The position numbers and the translations under genes are program-made. From a virus, in the IMG/VR virus record IMGVR_UViG_3300022225_000548, positions 1-27,653 of that record: DNA of 27,653 bases. One strand, written 5' to 3'. Numbering within the stretch: the stretch's first letter is position 1; each line of letters begins with the position of its first letter. The notes under the pieces are model-generated. The model saw only the letters and a list, made by a program, of their open reading frames with translations. It was not told where the DNA came from and searched no databases. Shown here one piece after another: positions 14,928 through 22,689 of the stretch.

Positions 14928-16907
14928 TTATTCTCCAGGTAATTCACACATATCATTATTACAAAATTTGTCAACTTCTGCTTCTTCACCTTCAATACCA
15001 ACAAAACTTAAATAACCAAGTTTCTCAACTTCAAAATGATATGTTTTTTCATCTATTGCTTCATAGGGCATTTGTTTGTACGCACCACCATTTTTTCTTG
15101 GTAATAGTGATATACCTTTTAATCTATACTGAAAATAATTTAAAGCGTGTGGTAATTCATCTGCTTCTGTTTCTGGATTGAAAGTTGCTGTACAACTAAC
15201 TTGATTATCTGCCCAATGTCGTTGTAAGAATGCGGCTAAACTAAACTGTTCCCAAATAGATAGTTCAGCCGCTGTTCTTATTCCTTCCCCTGCATCAATC
15301 GGTACATCTACTACCATTGTAGTATCTTCTGAACCGAATGCTGGTTCTATTGTATATCCAGCTCTTTTTAATGGTTCTATTAATTCAGATTGGTTTGATA
15401 ATCTCATTCTACGAATATAAAAACGACTTTCTGGATAATGCATTCCAGGAGTAACACCAACTAATAAAGAAACTGTACCACTTGGTTTAACTGAAGTAGT
15501 TTTAATTGAACGTGGTACTGCTAACCAATCTGAATACATCTTATCCCACTCTTGTATAATTTCAAATCCTTCTTCTAACCATTTTCTTAATTCTTCCATT
15601 CCCTGTTTTGTAATAAACTGTGCAACACCACTTACTGAACAACCAATTCTTCTATTTCTTAACATAACTCTATTAGTATCTGGCCAATGTGTTTTACCAA
15701 GTGTTACAGTTTTCGCATACAAATAAGCATATTTTAGTGTTCTTAAATAATCTTTTAATGTATCGTGATTTGTTGGAAATGTTTCCACTAAACAACACAA
15801 CTCATATGATTCAAGTGTTTGTTCTAAACAAGGATTACCACCTGCCGCTCTGTGATCTTTATTATCTCTACCATTTTTTAATCTACTATAACCTCTCATA
15901 TTTTCTAACCACGCAAATCCAGGTTCTCCATTGTCTGTAATTCTTTTACACACATCGGTATAATCCATACCAAGTTCTGCATATATTGAATTATTAGAAG
16001 TCCAACCATATTGTTCTCTATGTTTATTTACTTTGTAATTTTTTAAATCTAAATATTCTTCATCGTATGGATCTCCAAAAACAATTTCAGCAGTCCTTCT
16101 TACGTTACCAGCAACTACACATTTACCCACAAGATTCATTATATCAACAATTGTAGTAGTTGTAATTGGTTCGTCTATATTCTTATCTAATACTTTTCTA
16201 ATTTCCTGATGAACTTCTTTTAATGGTTTATGTCCACTCGATACTCCACCAAAACCTTTGATTGGTTCTCCTTCACCTCTAATTATATCATAATTAAAAT
16301 AAACAACACTTGTTCCATGAAAATATGAGTCTAAAAGTAATTTTAATGATTCTACCCAACCTTCTCTTGTATCAGGTATTTCAAATTGTTCACTCTTTCT
16401 ATTTTTATTAGGAGATTTAACCATTATTTCTCCTGTACCTTTTACATCAAAACCAACACCAACACCTAACATACTTGCATCCATAAGGAAACAGAATGGT
16501 TTTGAATAATCTTCTTTAAGTGTGGAAGTAGATACGAATGCACAATTGTTAAGAGCTGCATATAATCCCTTTTCTTCTGTAATAGCTGTCCCCATAGCCC
16601 ACAATCCACGACCAGGCGGTAAAAACTTCATATTGAACATTCGATCATACATTTCTTGAGCTGAAGCTTGAGCTTGCCAGGGATTCCAACCAAGACTGTG
16701 CGAATCAATCCAACGCTTTTGCATTGAATAAGTACCTTCTACAACCCTTTGTACAGTTTCCCACCATCTTTCATTTTTTCCATTTTCTTTAATTCTTGAA
16801 TAGGTTCTCATATAAACTAATTCACCTAAACCATTAAAACCAAATGGTGGTTTTTTTCTTTTATATTTATTCACAAAATTATTCGACAATGTAAACTTTT
16901 CAGACAA
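14928..16907 (-). CDS. nrdJ: Class II (adenosylcobalamin-dependent) ribonucleotide reductase, monomeric NrdJ
   Basis: A 659-aa enzyme reducing ribonucleotides to deoxyribonucleotides for phage DNA synthesis, with the thiyl radical generated from coenzyme B12. It resembles the monomeric Lactobacillus leichmannii enzyme (739 aa). Matching residues are NNCAFVSTS (C122, equivalent to C119), NPCLEQ (N358, C360, E362, the radical cysteine triad) and C371 eleven residues later (equivalent to C419). The C-terminal CNNDMC (C649, C654) is the redox-shuttle pair. SVKPSGTVSLLVG is the conserved substrate-site loop. The start codon is TTG: the conserved N-terminus (KPPFGFNGLGELVYMRTYSRIK) begins well before the first ATG, and AAAGGAG lies ten bases upstream of TTG. 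The enzyme needs no NrdB partner and works independently of oxygen, depending on host B12. Confidence 0.95.
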   Translation of the reverse strand: MSEKFTLSNNFVNKYKRKKPPFGFNGLGELVYMRTYSRIKENGKNERWWETVQRVVEGTYSMQKRWIDSHSLGWNPWQAQASAQEMYDRMFNMKFLPPGRGLWAMGTAITEEKGLYAALNNCAFVSTSTLKEDYSKPFCFLMDASMLGVGVGFDVKGTGEIMVKSPNKNRKSEQFEIPDTREGWVESLKLLLDSYFHGTSVVYFNYDIIRGEGEPIKGFGGVSSGHKPLKEVHQEIRKVLDKNIDEPITTTTIVDIMNLVGKCVVAGNVRRTAEIVFGDPYDEEYLDLKNYKVNKHREQYGWTSNNSIYAELGMDYTDVCKRITDNGEPGFAWLENMRGYSRLKNGRDNKDHRAAGGNPCLEQTLESYELCCLVETFPTNHDTLKDYLRTLKYAYLYAKTVTLGKTHWPDTNRVMLRNRRIGCSVSGVAQFITKQGMEELRKWLEEGFEIIQEWDKMYSDWLAVPRSIKTTSVKPSGTVSLLVGVTPGMHYPESRFYIRRMRLSNQSELIEPLKRAGYTIEPAFGSEDTTMVVDVPIDAGEGIRTAAELSIWEQFSLAAFLQRHWADNQVSCTATFNPETEADELPHALNYFQYRLKGISLLPRKNGGAYKQMPYEAIDEKTYHFEVEKLGYLSFVGIEGEEAEVDKFCNNDMCELPGE

Positions 16908-16925
16908 CTTAAAATTTCTCCTTTT

Positions 16926-16986
16926 ATTATATACGTTTTCTAATAACCAATAAACGTAACCACAATATTAAATATAATATATATTA
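16926..16986 (-). promoter_or_regulatory. Possible promoter region before the ribonucleotide reductase gene
   Basis: The 86-nt gap contains a perfect minus-strand TATAAT (16926-16931) with a weak TTTATT 17 bases upstream, and further upstream a TAATATATAT copy (16977-16986) shared with three other gaps. AAAGGAG follows directly. The -35 match is poor, so this is tentative; the AT-rich 10-mer may instead be a phage-specific promoter element. Confidence 0.35.
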
Positions 16987-16993
16987 AATCCTA

Positions 16994-18361
16994 TTACTCA
17001 AACCCCTCTACTTTCTTACCCATATCTTTATATTTATTAGCTAATTCTTTTCTTAAAAATTCTTCTTTATTATCCATCTTACCCTGTACTATTTTTCCAG
17101 ATCTTGAACTACTTTCGTGTATTTTTACAAGTCCAATATTAGTATTTATTGTAGAAGGATAAGTAATACCATCAATGCCAAATCTATTTTTTATCACATG
17201 AAACCTACCTGTGTTAGCTATTTTATCTTCAACTTTTCTACTCATACTCATTACAAAATCAGCTGTCATAACTTTACTATAATCTTCCGCAATTTTATCA
17301 GCACCAATCACATCTTCTTCCAACGCTGACCGATTTGCTTGTGAGGCTGTCCAAATAGGAATTTCTAATTCTCCAGCTACAGATCTCAAATCTTCATATA
17401 TCGTACCAAGTGCGTGTCTCTTCTCTCTAAAATGTCCAAGTGGTAATAATATATCAGCATAATCAACAATAACTAAATCAGGTTTAACACCGCTTAATTC
17501 AATTTGTTTTAAATGTGCACTAATTGTTTGAACTGATGCTGATTTTGTTGGAAAATATTTTATTAATAATTTCCCTTTTAAATTTCTAATTTTTTTCTCA
17601 ACTTCTTCTCTATAATATCTAATATTCGCTGTTGTAACTCCACAAAAAATAGAATCATATCTTAAACCAACATAATTCTCATTTAATTCTAATGAATAAT
17701 GCACAACTGTTTTACCATTTTTAATAACACCAGAACCTAACGCTTGAAGTGTCCAAGATTTACCAATACCCGCTGGTGCTACAATAACACCAAGTTCCCC
17801 CTTACCTAAACCACCATCCATAATTTCATTTACAACATCCCACGGCGTTTCAATTGTATCTCTACTTGACTTTGTTAATCTAACTTCAAGTGATTCAATA
17901 TAATCTTGACCGAGATCTCTTGATGCTCCTGCATTCATAGCAGTATCAATAATTTTCTTAATAGAATCATAATCTTTATTTTCTAATAAATCAACAGATT
18001 CTATAATAGCATTTTTTAACGCTTGATTTTTACAAAAATCCAAAGTTTGTTCTTGAACAAATTCTAAATCTGTAGCTTCATTGTGTTTCCAAACTTCTCT
18101 CAATTTATCTACTACTGAAACTTTCAAAACATCATTATCAAGTTCTCCAATCATAACTTTTAAAACTTCTAACGTTGGTTGTTTTTTATATTTATAATAA
18201 TATTGTATTATAGTATTAACTAACCACTTATTCGCATCACTATCGAACATTGGTGGTGTTAAAATATCACTAATAGTCTGTATAAATTCTGTATTATTTA
18301 ATAATAATGCTAAAATTTTAGACTGAAATGATGTTCCGTATTTTGTTAATGTTTCACTCAT
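16994..18361 (-). CDS. 41: Replicative DNA helicase, DnaB/gp41-like
   Basis: A 455-aa hexameric helicase of the DnaB/T4 gp41 group. The N-terminal about 150 residues are helical, like the N-terminal and linker domains of gp41. The C-terminal RecA-like core has Walker A APAGIGKS (195-202), HYSLELNENY (motif 1a region with a conserved Glu), Walker B LVIVDYADIL (D300), and TASQANRSALEEDVIGADKIAEDYSKVMTAD split over the conserved Q and R motifs. VIKNRFGIDG is near the arginine finger region. T4 gp41 is 475 aa. No primase gene (gp61) lies within this window. The ATG overlaps the methylase stop as TAATG. The helicase gene is followed by an 86-nt gap before the ribonucleotide reductase gene. Confidence 0.93.
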   Translation of the reverse strand: MSETLTKYGTSFQSKILALLLNNTEFIQTISDILTPPMFDSDANKWLVNTIIQYYYKYKKQPTLEVLKVMIGELDNDVLKVSVVDKLREVWKHNEATDLEFVQEQTLDFCKNQALKNAIIESVDLLENKDYDSIKKIIDTAMNAGASRDLGQDYIESLEVRLTKSSRDTIETPWDVVNEIMDGGLGKGELGVIVAPAGIGKSWTLQALGSGVIKNGKTVVHYSLELNENYVGLRYDSIFCGVTTANIRYYREEVEKKIRNLKGKLLIKYFPTKSASVQTISAHLKQIELSGVKPDLVIVDYADILLPLGHFREKRHALGTIYEDLRSVAGELEIPIWTASQANRSALEEDVIGADKIAEDYSKVMTADFVMSMSRKVEDKIANTGRFHVIKNRFGIDGITYPSTINTNIGLVKIHESSSRSGKIVQGKMDNKEEFLRKELANKYKDMGKKVEGFE

Positions 18362-19233
18362 TATAAAAACTTCTCAATTCCAAAAACCTTAATTTTCTCT
18401 GATGGATAATCTAATTCACCTTCTTTTCTAAATACCAAAATATATTCGTGTATTTTACTTGTATATCTTTTAGATGCAACCTTACCAATTTGCATACTTG
18501 CAAATGGACTTTTGTTTTTTATAACTATTAAATCGTGAAAGTTAAAACCAACTTTTTTAAACAATCTAATACAATCCGAATGAAATGGCCTGAATTCTAT
18601 ACCATCTCTCCAATCTGCACATACCCAAGTTAAAAATCCACCTGATTTTAAAACTCTTTTTATATTTACCGCACATATTTCTATCATTCCCAAAAATGTT
18701 TCATAATCATTTATATCTGATAGTTGATTTTCTACAGATTCATATTTTTCTAATTGATGATATGGTGGACAAGTCATAACTAAATCTGCGAAATTATTTG
18801 GTGTTTGTCTCATATAACAACCATCATCCAAATAAATTGTAGCGTCTAAGTTATGTTTTGTCAAATGTTGATTAACTCTTTTAACTGTATTTGGTGCTAT
18901 ATCATATCCATAATATTTTCTACCAAGTTTTGAACTCACAAACGCTCTTGTTAATCTACCAGCAAACGGGTCAACAACTACACTATCCACTACAGACCAA
19001 TATGACAAAATATCTTCAGTCAATCCTGCATGAAATTCACTAAAACCAAGACCACTTAAATATTTTGCATCATCACTTCTTCTTTGTTCTTTTATACCAT
19101 CATTTAAATATGCATTCTTCCATTGTTTTTTACTTTGTCTTTCTGGTTCAATAATAGAAACTGGTAACCAACCAAATTGATCTACAACTTTTTCATTATC
19201 ATCTAATGGTAATATTTTTTTATACATCTTCAT
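18361..19233 (-). CDS. DNA methyltransferase (N6-adenine or N4-cytosine type)
   Basis: A 290-aa SAM-dependent amino-methyltransferase. VVVDPFAG (about 85-92) is the SAM-binding motif I, followed by GRKYYGYDIAPNTV with an acidic residue typical of motif II. MTCPPYHQLEKY (153 onward) is catalytic motif IV. WVCADWRDG and a C-terminal KVASKRYTSKIHEYILVFRK region complete the fold. The order motif I then IV, with little room between, leaves the target-recognition region downstream of motif IV. No restriction endonuclease partner is adjacent, so it is probably an orphan phage methylase for anti-restriction or marking of phage DNA. Target sequence is unknown. The start could be either of two close ATGs; the first overlaps the exonuclease stop. 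It joins the helicase by TAATG. Confidence 0.87.
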   Translation of the reverse strand: MKMYKKILPLDDNEKVVDQFGWLPVSIIEPERQSKKQWKNAYLNDGIKEQRRSDDAKYLSGLGFSEFHAGLTEDILSYWSVVDSVVVDPFAGRLTRAFVSSKLGRKYYGYDIAPNTVKRVNQHLTKHNLDATIYLDDGCYMRQTPNNFADLVMTCPPYHQLEKYESVENQLSDINDYETFLGMIEICAVNIKRVLKSGGFLTWVCADWRDGIEFRPFHSDCIRLFKKVGFNFHDLIVIKNKSPFASMQIGKVASKRYTSKIHEYILVFRKEGELDYPSEKIKVFGIEKFL

Positions 19234-20239
19234 TTGTTTTTTCAGCGTATTGGTTTAATTGATTAAAATTAGTAAGTAACCAACTATTAACATTTGGTAA
19301 TGCACTATATAACTTATCTTCTAAAAACATTGTTTGAAATTTATATTTTATTAATCTATTAATCGGTTCATTAACTTTTTCTATTATCTTTGTTTTTGTA
19401 GAACCAGAAATATCTACGTCTGATAATTGCATCAAATTATAATTTCGTTCTATTATTTCTTTAGATTCTGGTAATTCTGTAATAACTTCATCTATCTCAA
19501 CTATACGATTCTCACTCAAAAACGGTAATTTTTTTTGTATAGTTTTCAATCCTAATCCTTTTACACCAGGAATATTATCTGACTTATCTCCATCTAATAC
19601 TCTATACCATATAAGGTTATGAGATGATATACCATACTCATCTAACACAGTATCTTCATCATACATTTTCTTTTTAGTTGGACTCCATACTTTTATTCTA
19701 CTGTTTGCCAACTGAAGAAAATCTTTATCAGTAGACATAACTGTTAACTCTGATTCAGTAAGAACTTGTCTACAAATATAACCAATCGTATCATCTGCTT
19801 CAATGTTATCATAAGATAAAACAGTTACAGGAAGTGTTTCTAAATATTCAACCACTCTCTGTAACTGCATTATCATATTTTGTTTCTCATCCTCTTGGGA
19901 TGCAAAATCATATGCTCGATTTACTCTATATTTTGTTTTTCTTTTTTGTTTATACTCAGGATATATTTTACGGCGACGTACAGACCCACCTTTACCATCA
20001 AATACAATAATACATCGAGTGGGTCTGATCATTTTAATAGTATAACCAATACTTCTTAGAAAACCAACTATTCCACCAACGTGAATACCATCATCATTAG
20101 TAGTTGGTATAACACTAAATACCCTTATAAAAGTATTCAGACCATCTATTATAAGTACTTTATCATTAGGTTCACCACTATCTATTTTACCGCCTTTAGA
20201 TTTTATCTCTTCTAAAATAGAGAGATATTTTCTATTCAT
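19220..20239 (-). CDS. rnh: 5'-3' exonuclease / flap endonuclease (T4 RNase H-like)
   Basis: A 339-aa FEN-superfamily nuclease that would remove RNA primers and 5' flaps during lagging-strand synthesis. The acidic metal ligands are all visible: IIDGLN (D32), VFDGKGG (D81), YDNIEADDTIGY (E147, D149, D150), STDKDFLQL (D171, D173) and GDKSDNIPGVKGLGLKT (D218, D221), the last being the helix-hairpin-helix-type DNA-binding motif. YPEYKQKRK matches the helical arch region. Length is close to T4 RNase H (305 aa) and to the nuclease domain of Pol I. It lies between recombinase and methyltransferase genes and overlaps both, consistent with one replication and repair operon. T4-type 5' nuclease is the best call; no polymerase domain is attached. 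Confidence 0.92.
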   Translation of the reverse strand: MNRKYLSILEEIKSKGGKIDSGEPNDKVLIIDGLNTFIRVFSVIPTTNDDGIHVGGIVGFLRSIGYTIKMIRPTRCIIVFDGKGGSVRRRKIYPEYKQKRKTKYRVNRAYDFASQEDEKQNMIMQLQRVVEYLETLPVTVLSYDNIEADDTIGYICRQVLTESELTVMSTDKDFLQLANSRIKVWSPTKKKMYDEDTVLDEYGISSHNLIWYRVLDGDKSDNIPGVKGLGLKTIQKKLPFLSENRIVEIDEVITELPESKEIIERNYNLMQLSDVDISGSTKTKIIEKVNEPINRLIKYKFQTMFLEDKLYSALPNVNSWLLTNFNQLNQYAEKTNEDV

Positions 20240-21326
20240 TATCTAAAATTTCTGTTACTGTTACATCATCTATACCAAAATTTTTATCATATTGTAAAAT
20301 ACTTTTCCCACATATTAATTTATAACAATGTTCTTTAAATTTCTCATCTTCTAATTGTTTTGACCAATCTTTAGATTGAAATTTTAATTCTTTTCCTTCA
20401 TGATTTTCCATAGTGTACCAAGCACCACCTTGTTTCACCAAATTATGGTCTTTTAAAACAGTTAACCAACTACCATTGTTATCAATACCTGTTTCAAAAT
20501 ATAACTCAAAATCAGCATGTCTCATTGGAGGCCCAAGTCTATTCTTAACAACTTGAGCTCTCATTTTCATACCAATAGTATTCTTTTTAGTATCTTTAAC
20601 TTGACCAAGATTTTTCAATCTAATACGTGTAGATGCATGAAAGGGTAATGCTTTACCACCACTTGTTGTCCACGGGTCTCCAAACATTACACCAAGTTTC
20701 TGTCTAAGTTGATTAGTAAAAACAAGAGCTATCTTTTGTCTACCAATCATTTGAGTAATTTTTCTCATAGCTTTTGATATAATAATTGCTTTTGCTGTAG
20801 CCCAACCATCTTTATCAAAATCTGCTTCTAACTCTACCTTTGTAGTAGCTCCAGCAAGAGAATCTACTAAAATAGTTACTAATCTATCTTTATCTGATTC
20901 ACGAACTTTTACAACAATCTCTTCAATTGCTTCAAATACCGCTTCAACTGTTTCTAAATGTAAATATAACATACTTTCCACATCAATACCTATTGCACCA
21001 AGAAACTCAGTACTAACAGAAGTTTCTGTATCTATATAAACAGCTACTCCACCTTTACGTTGAGTTTCTGCTAATATATGAGCACCAAGTAGTGATTTAC
21101 CACTTGATTCTAAACCATTTATTTCTGTTATTCTACCAACTGCAATTCCACCATTAGGTTTATTAGCAATTGCTAAATCTAACATTGTTGAGCCTGTTGA
21201 AACAAACTCCTTTATATCTGTGGGTGTTATATCCGTTCCATCCAAAAAATAAGCAACTTTCATATCTTTGAATTGTTTATTTAAGGTTTCAGCTAATACA
21301 CCCGCCAATTCATCTCGTGTTGACAT
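20232..21326 (-). CDS. uvsX: RecA/UvsX-family recombinase
   Basis: A 364-aa strand-exchange ATPase. Walker A is GLESSGKS (71-78), preceded by GGIAVGRITEING. YIDTE (97-101) holds the conserved acidic residue, ILVDSLAG is Walker B, and VFTNQLRQK with GGKALPFHASTRIRL resembles the RecA L2 and core region. Length and motif spelling are nearer to bacterial RecA than to T4 UvsX, but in this genomic position it fills the UvsX role: loading on gp32-coated single-stranded DNA for recombination-dependent replication and repair. Start ATG is preceded by GGAG seven bases away. It overlaps the downstream exonuclease gene by 8 nt. The structured RNA lies in its leader and could control its translation. Confidence 0.92.
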   Translation of the reverse strand: MSTRDELAGVLAETLNKQFKDMKVAYFLDGTDITPTDIKEFVSTGSTMLDLAIANKPNGGIAVGRITEINGLESSGKSLLGAHILAETQRKGGVAVYIDTETSVSTEFLGAIGIDVESMLYLHLETVEAVFEAIEEIVVKVRESDKDRLVTILVDSLAGATTKVELEADFDKDGWATAKAIIISKAMRKITQMIGRQKIALVFTNQLRQKLGVMFGDPWTTSGGKALPFHASTRIRLKNLGQVKDTKKNTIGMKMRAQVVKNRLGPPMRHADFELYFETGIDNNGSWLTVLKDHNLVKQGGAWYTMENHEGKELKFQSKDWSKQLEDEKFKEHCYKLICGKSILQYDKNFGIDDVTVTEILDNE

Positions 21327-21352
21327 ATGTTTTCTCCGATTAAATTATAACT

Positions 21353-21410
21353 TAGGGGAGTGTCCGGTAACCTTGACTAAGCGGTTTTATCCTAGCCTTC
21401 AACTCCCCCA
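21353..21410 (-). ncRNA. Compact structured RNA element between gp32 and recA genes (pseudoknot nested in a long stem)
   Basis: This gap is far more GC-rich than its surroundings. On the minus strand, GGGGAGU (21408-21402) pairs with ACUCCCC (21361-21355), and two further pairs (G-U, U-A) extend the stem outward to 9 bp. Inside, GGCUA (21397-21393) pairs with UAGUC (21379-21375). Within that hairpin loop, AACC (21386-21383) can pair with GGUU (21372-21369), giving an H-type pseudoknot enclosed by the closing stem. There is no U-tract directly after it on the minus strand, so it is not a typical intrinsic terminator in the direction of transcription; on the plus strand it is followed by ATTTTTT. 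It lies 29 bases before the recA ATG. It could be a translational operator, an mRNA processing or stability element, or a ribozyme or riboswitch; it matches no class I recognise. Confidence 0.6.
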
Positions 21411-21419
21411 TTTTTTAGT

Positions 21420-22175
21420 TTACTTATTAAATAAGTCGTCAAATGCATCAGCTGTTTTCTTAGCATCAAAATTTGATGTTTCAGGTAAAGAAGTTGATTC
21501 TTTAGTAGCTGATTCTTCATCAGTAGAACCACCTTTTAGATACCCATTTAATGCATCCGTAAGTTCTTCATAAGTCATTTCATTATAAACCTCACGAATA
21601 TCTTTTTGAGTTTCCTTTATGGTTTCTAAAACAGCCGCGTCTTCGGTAACTACGGTCTGATTTGGCTTGACTCTAATAGATGTTGATGGAAAAGATTTTC
21701 CAGTTTCTTCTGCTGTTTTAAATTCAACTACAACATCACGACCACTCGTTGGATCAGTAATATCTCCATAATCAGGGTCTGCTATAATACTAAGTAATTC
21801 CTGATAAACAGTTTTTCCGAATCCCCAAAATCTCACCCCTTGATTCTCTTCACCACGAACTACTACTGGTGTAAAAGTTCTCATTTTAGCTTCAATCTTT
21901 CTACCAAGACGATAATCATCCTTTGAACCAGTTGATTTGAGTTTCTGTGCAAACTCTTCAATTGGGTCTGGACGACCAAATGACTGTGGTGAAAGATAAG
22001 ACTTTCCACCTATATCATAGTGAAAATATAATTCGATAAAAGGATTTTCCTTGTTATGTTTATAAGGTACTATCCGAATTACCTGTTGACCAGGTTGCGG
22101 TTTCCAAAGATTGGATGTGCGATTGTTTGTTGTTTTAAGTTGATTAAGACGTTTTTTTATTGCATTTAAGTCCAT
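21420..22175 (-). CDS. 32: Single-stranded DNA-binding protein, T4 gp32-like
   Basis: A 251-aa homologue of T4 gp32, which coats single-stranded DNA during replication and recombination and contacts polymerase, helicase loader and recombinase. The N-terminus MDLNAIKKRLNQL resembles the basic LAST-like self-association region. The core includes LWKPQPGQQVIRIVPYK, FIELYFHYDI, SPQSFGRPDPI and RFWGFGKTVYQ, typical of OB-fold gp32 proteins. The C-terminus is acidic and ends KKTADAFDDLFNK, like the gp32 tail that binds replication partners. No cysteine is present, so the T4 zinc site is absent. T4 gp32 is 301 aa; this shorter form lacks mainly that zinc subdomain. Start ATG has AGGAG eight bases upstream. 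It is followed by a structured RNA element before recA. Confidence 0.92.
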   Translation of the reverse strand: MDLNAIKKRLNQLKTTNNRTSNLWKPQPGQQVIRIVPYKHNKENPFIELYFHYDIGGKSYLSPQSFGRPDPIEEFAQKLKSTGSKDDYRLGRKIEAKMRTFTPVVVRGEENQGVRFWGFGKTVYQELLSIIADPDYGDITDPTSGRDVVVEFKTAEETGKSFPSTSIRVKPNQTVVTEDAAVLETIKETQKDIREVYNEMTYEELTDALNGYLKGGSTDEESATKESTSLPETSNFDAKKTADAFDDLFNK

Positions 22176-22215
22176 TATTCAATCTCCTATTTTTATTATT
22201 CATTTTTTAATTTTT

Positions 22216-22235
22216 AATCAAGTATAACCTTGATT
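22216..22235 (-). promoter_or_regulatory. Leader hairpin upstream of the gp32 gene
   Basis: On the minus strand AATCAAG, loop GTTATA, CTTGATT form a perfect 7-bp stem with a 6-nt loop. It is followed by about 25 nt of almost pure A/U leader and then AGGAG before the gp32 ATG. In T4, gene 32 is repressed by its own product, which nucleates on a leader pseudoknot and spreads along an unstructured A/U-rich leader over the ribosome binding site. The layout here is similar, with a simple hairpin instead of a clear pseudoknot. The autoregulatory role is inference. Confidence 0.5.
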
Positions 22236-22272
22236 CATATATAAGTATAATCGAACCCTCGAAAATACAATT

Positions 22273-22689
22273 TTATTTTTTATCTCTATCCCAAGTTTTT
22301 ACATCTACTATGGTATAAATTCTGGTTGGTATTTTAGTGAAACCATTTTCATTTGTTAACAATAAACAATTTTTATAATTTTCCCAGGGTATCGGAAATG
22401 TTTTATCTAACTTACCATCATTTAATTCTCTGATAACATCGTTTAGTGCATTAATCGTATAAAGGGTATTTGTATTCTTTTTTCTATGTAATGAAATTGT
22501 ATCTGGAATACCTTCAATATAATCTTCATCATATTCTACATTATAAGTACAAATTAATTGATGTTGATCAAGTTCATTCTGAAATACATATACCTTATCA
22601 AATACAATATCATTACATTCAATTATTATATTAACTGTTTCATAAAATTTATTTCGTTTAGTGAATGTACAAAGTAATTGTGTTCTCAT
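22273..22689 (-). CDS. Conserved phage protein of unknown function, 138 aa
   Basis: Joined to the upstream 687-aa gene by a TAATG stop/start overlap, so it is likely translationally coupled. The N-terminal half looks beta-rich with alternating hydrophobic residues (MRTQLLCTFTKRNKF, VNIIIECNDIVFDKVYVF). A central segment ISLHRKKNTNTLYTINAL is followed by a helix NDVIRELNDGK and a C-terminal strand region ending IYTIVDVKTWDRDKK. I know no characterised family for it and see no catalytic, metal-binding or membrane features. It sits immediately before the gp32 leader, so it is probably the last gene of the upstream transcription unit. Confidence 0.75.
   Translation of the reverse strand: MRTQLLCTFTKRNKFYETVNIIIECNDIVFDKVYVFQNELDQHQLICTYNVEYDEDYIEGIPDTISLHRKKNTNTLYTINALNDVIRELNDGKLDKTFPIPWENYKNCLLLTNENGFTKIPTRIYTIVDVKTWDRDKK

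Noticed and set aside
14876-15181. A plus-strand open frame of 101 codons over the end of the ribonucleotide reductase gene
   Set aside because: It lies opposite a clearly conserved enzyme, has low-complexity hydrophobic and Leu/Tyr/His-rich content, and no Shine-Dalgarno; it is a shadow frame, like all other plus-strand frames seen here.
21353-21410. tRNA, or glutamine-type riboswitch, in the structured gap
   Set aside because: The 7-bp arm with about 40 nt between is too short for a tRNA and lacks T-arm and anticodon features; the conserved core of glnA-type riboswitches was not seen.
21353-21410. Simple intrinsic terminator for the gp32 gene
   Set aside because: The stem is not followed by a U run on the transcribed strand, and recA starts soon after; the T-run is on the plus-strand side, where there are no genes to terminate.
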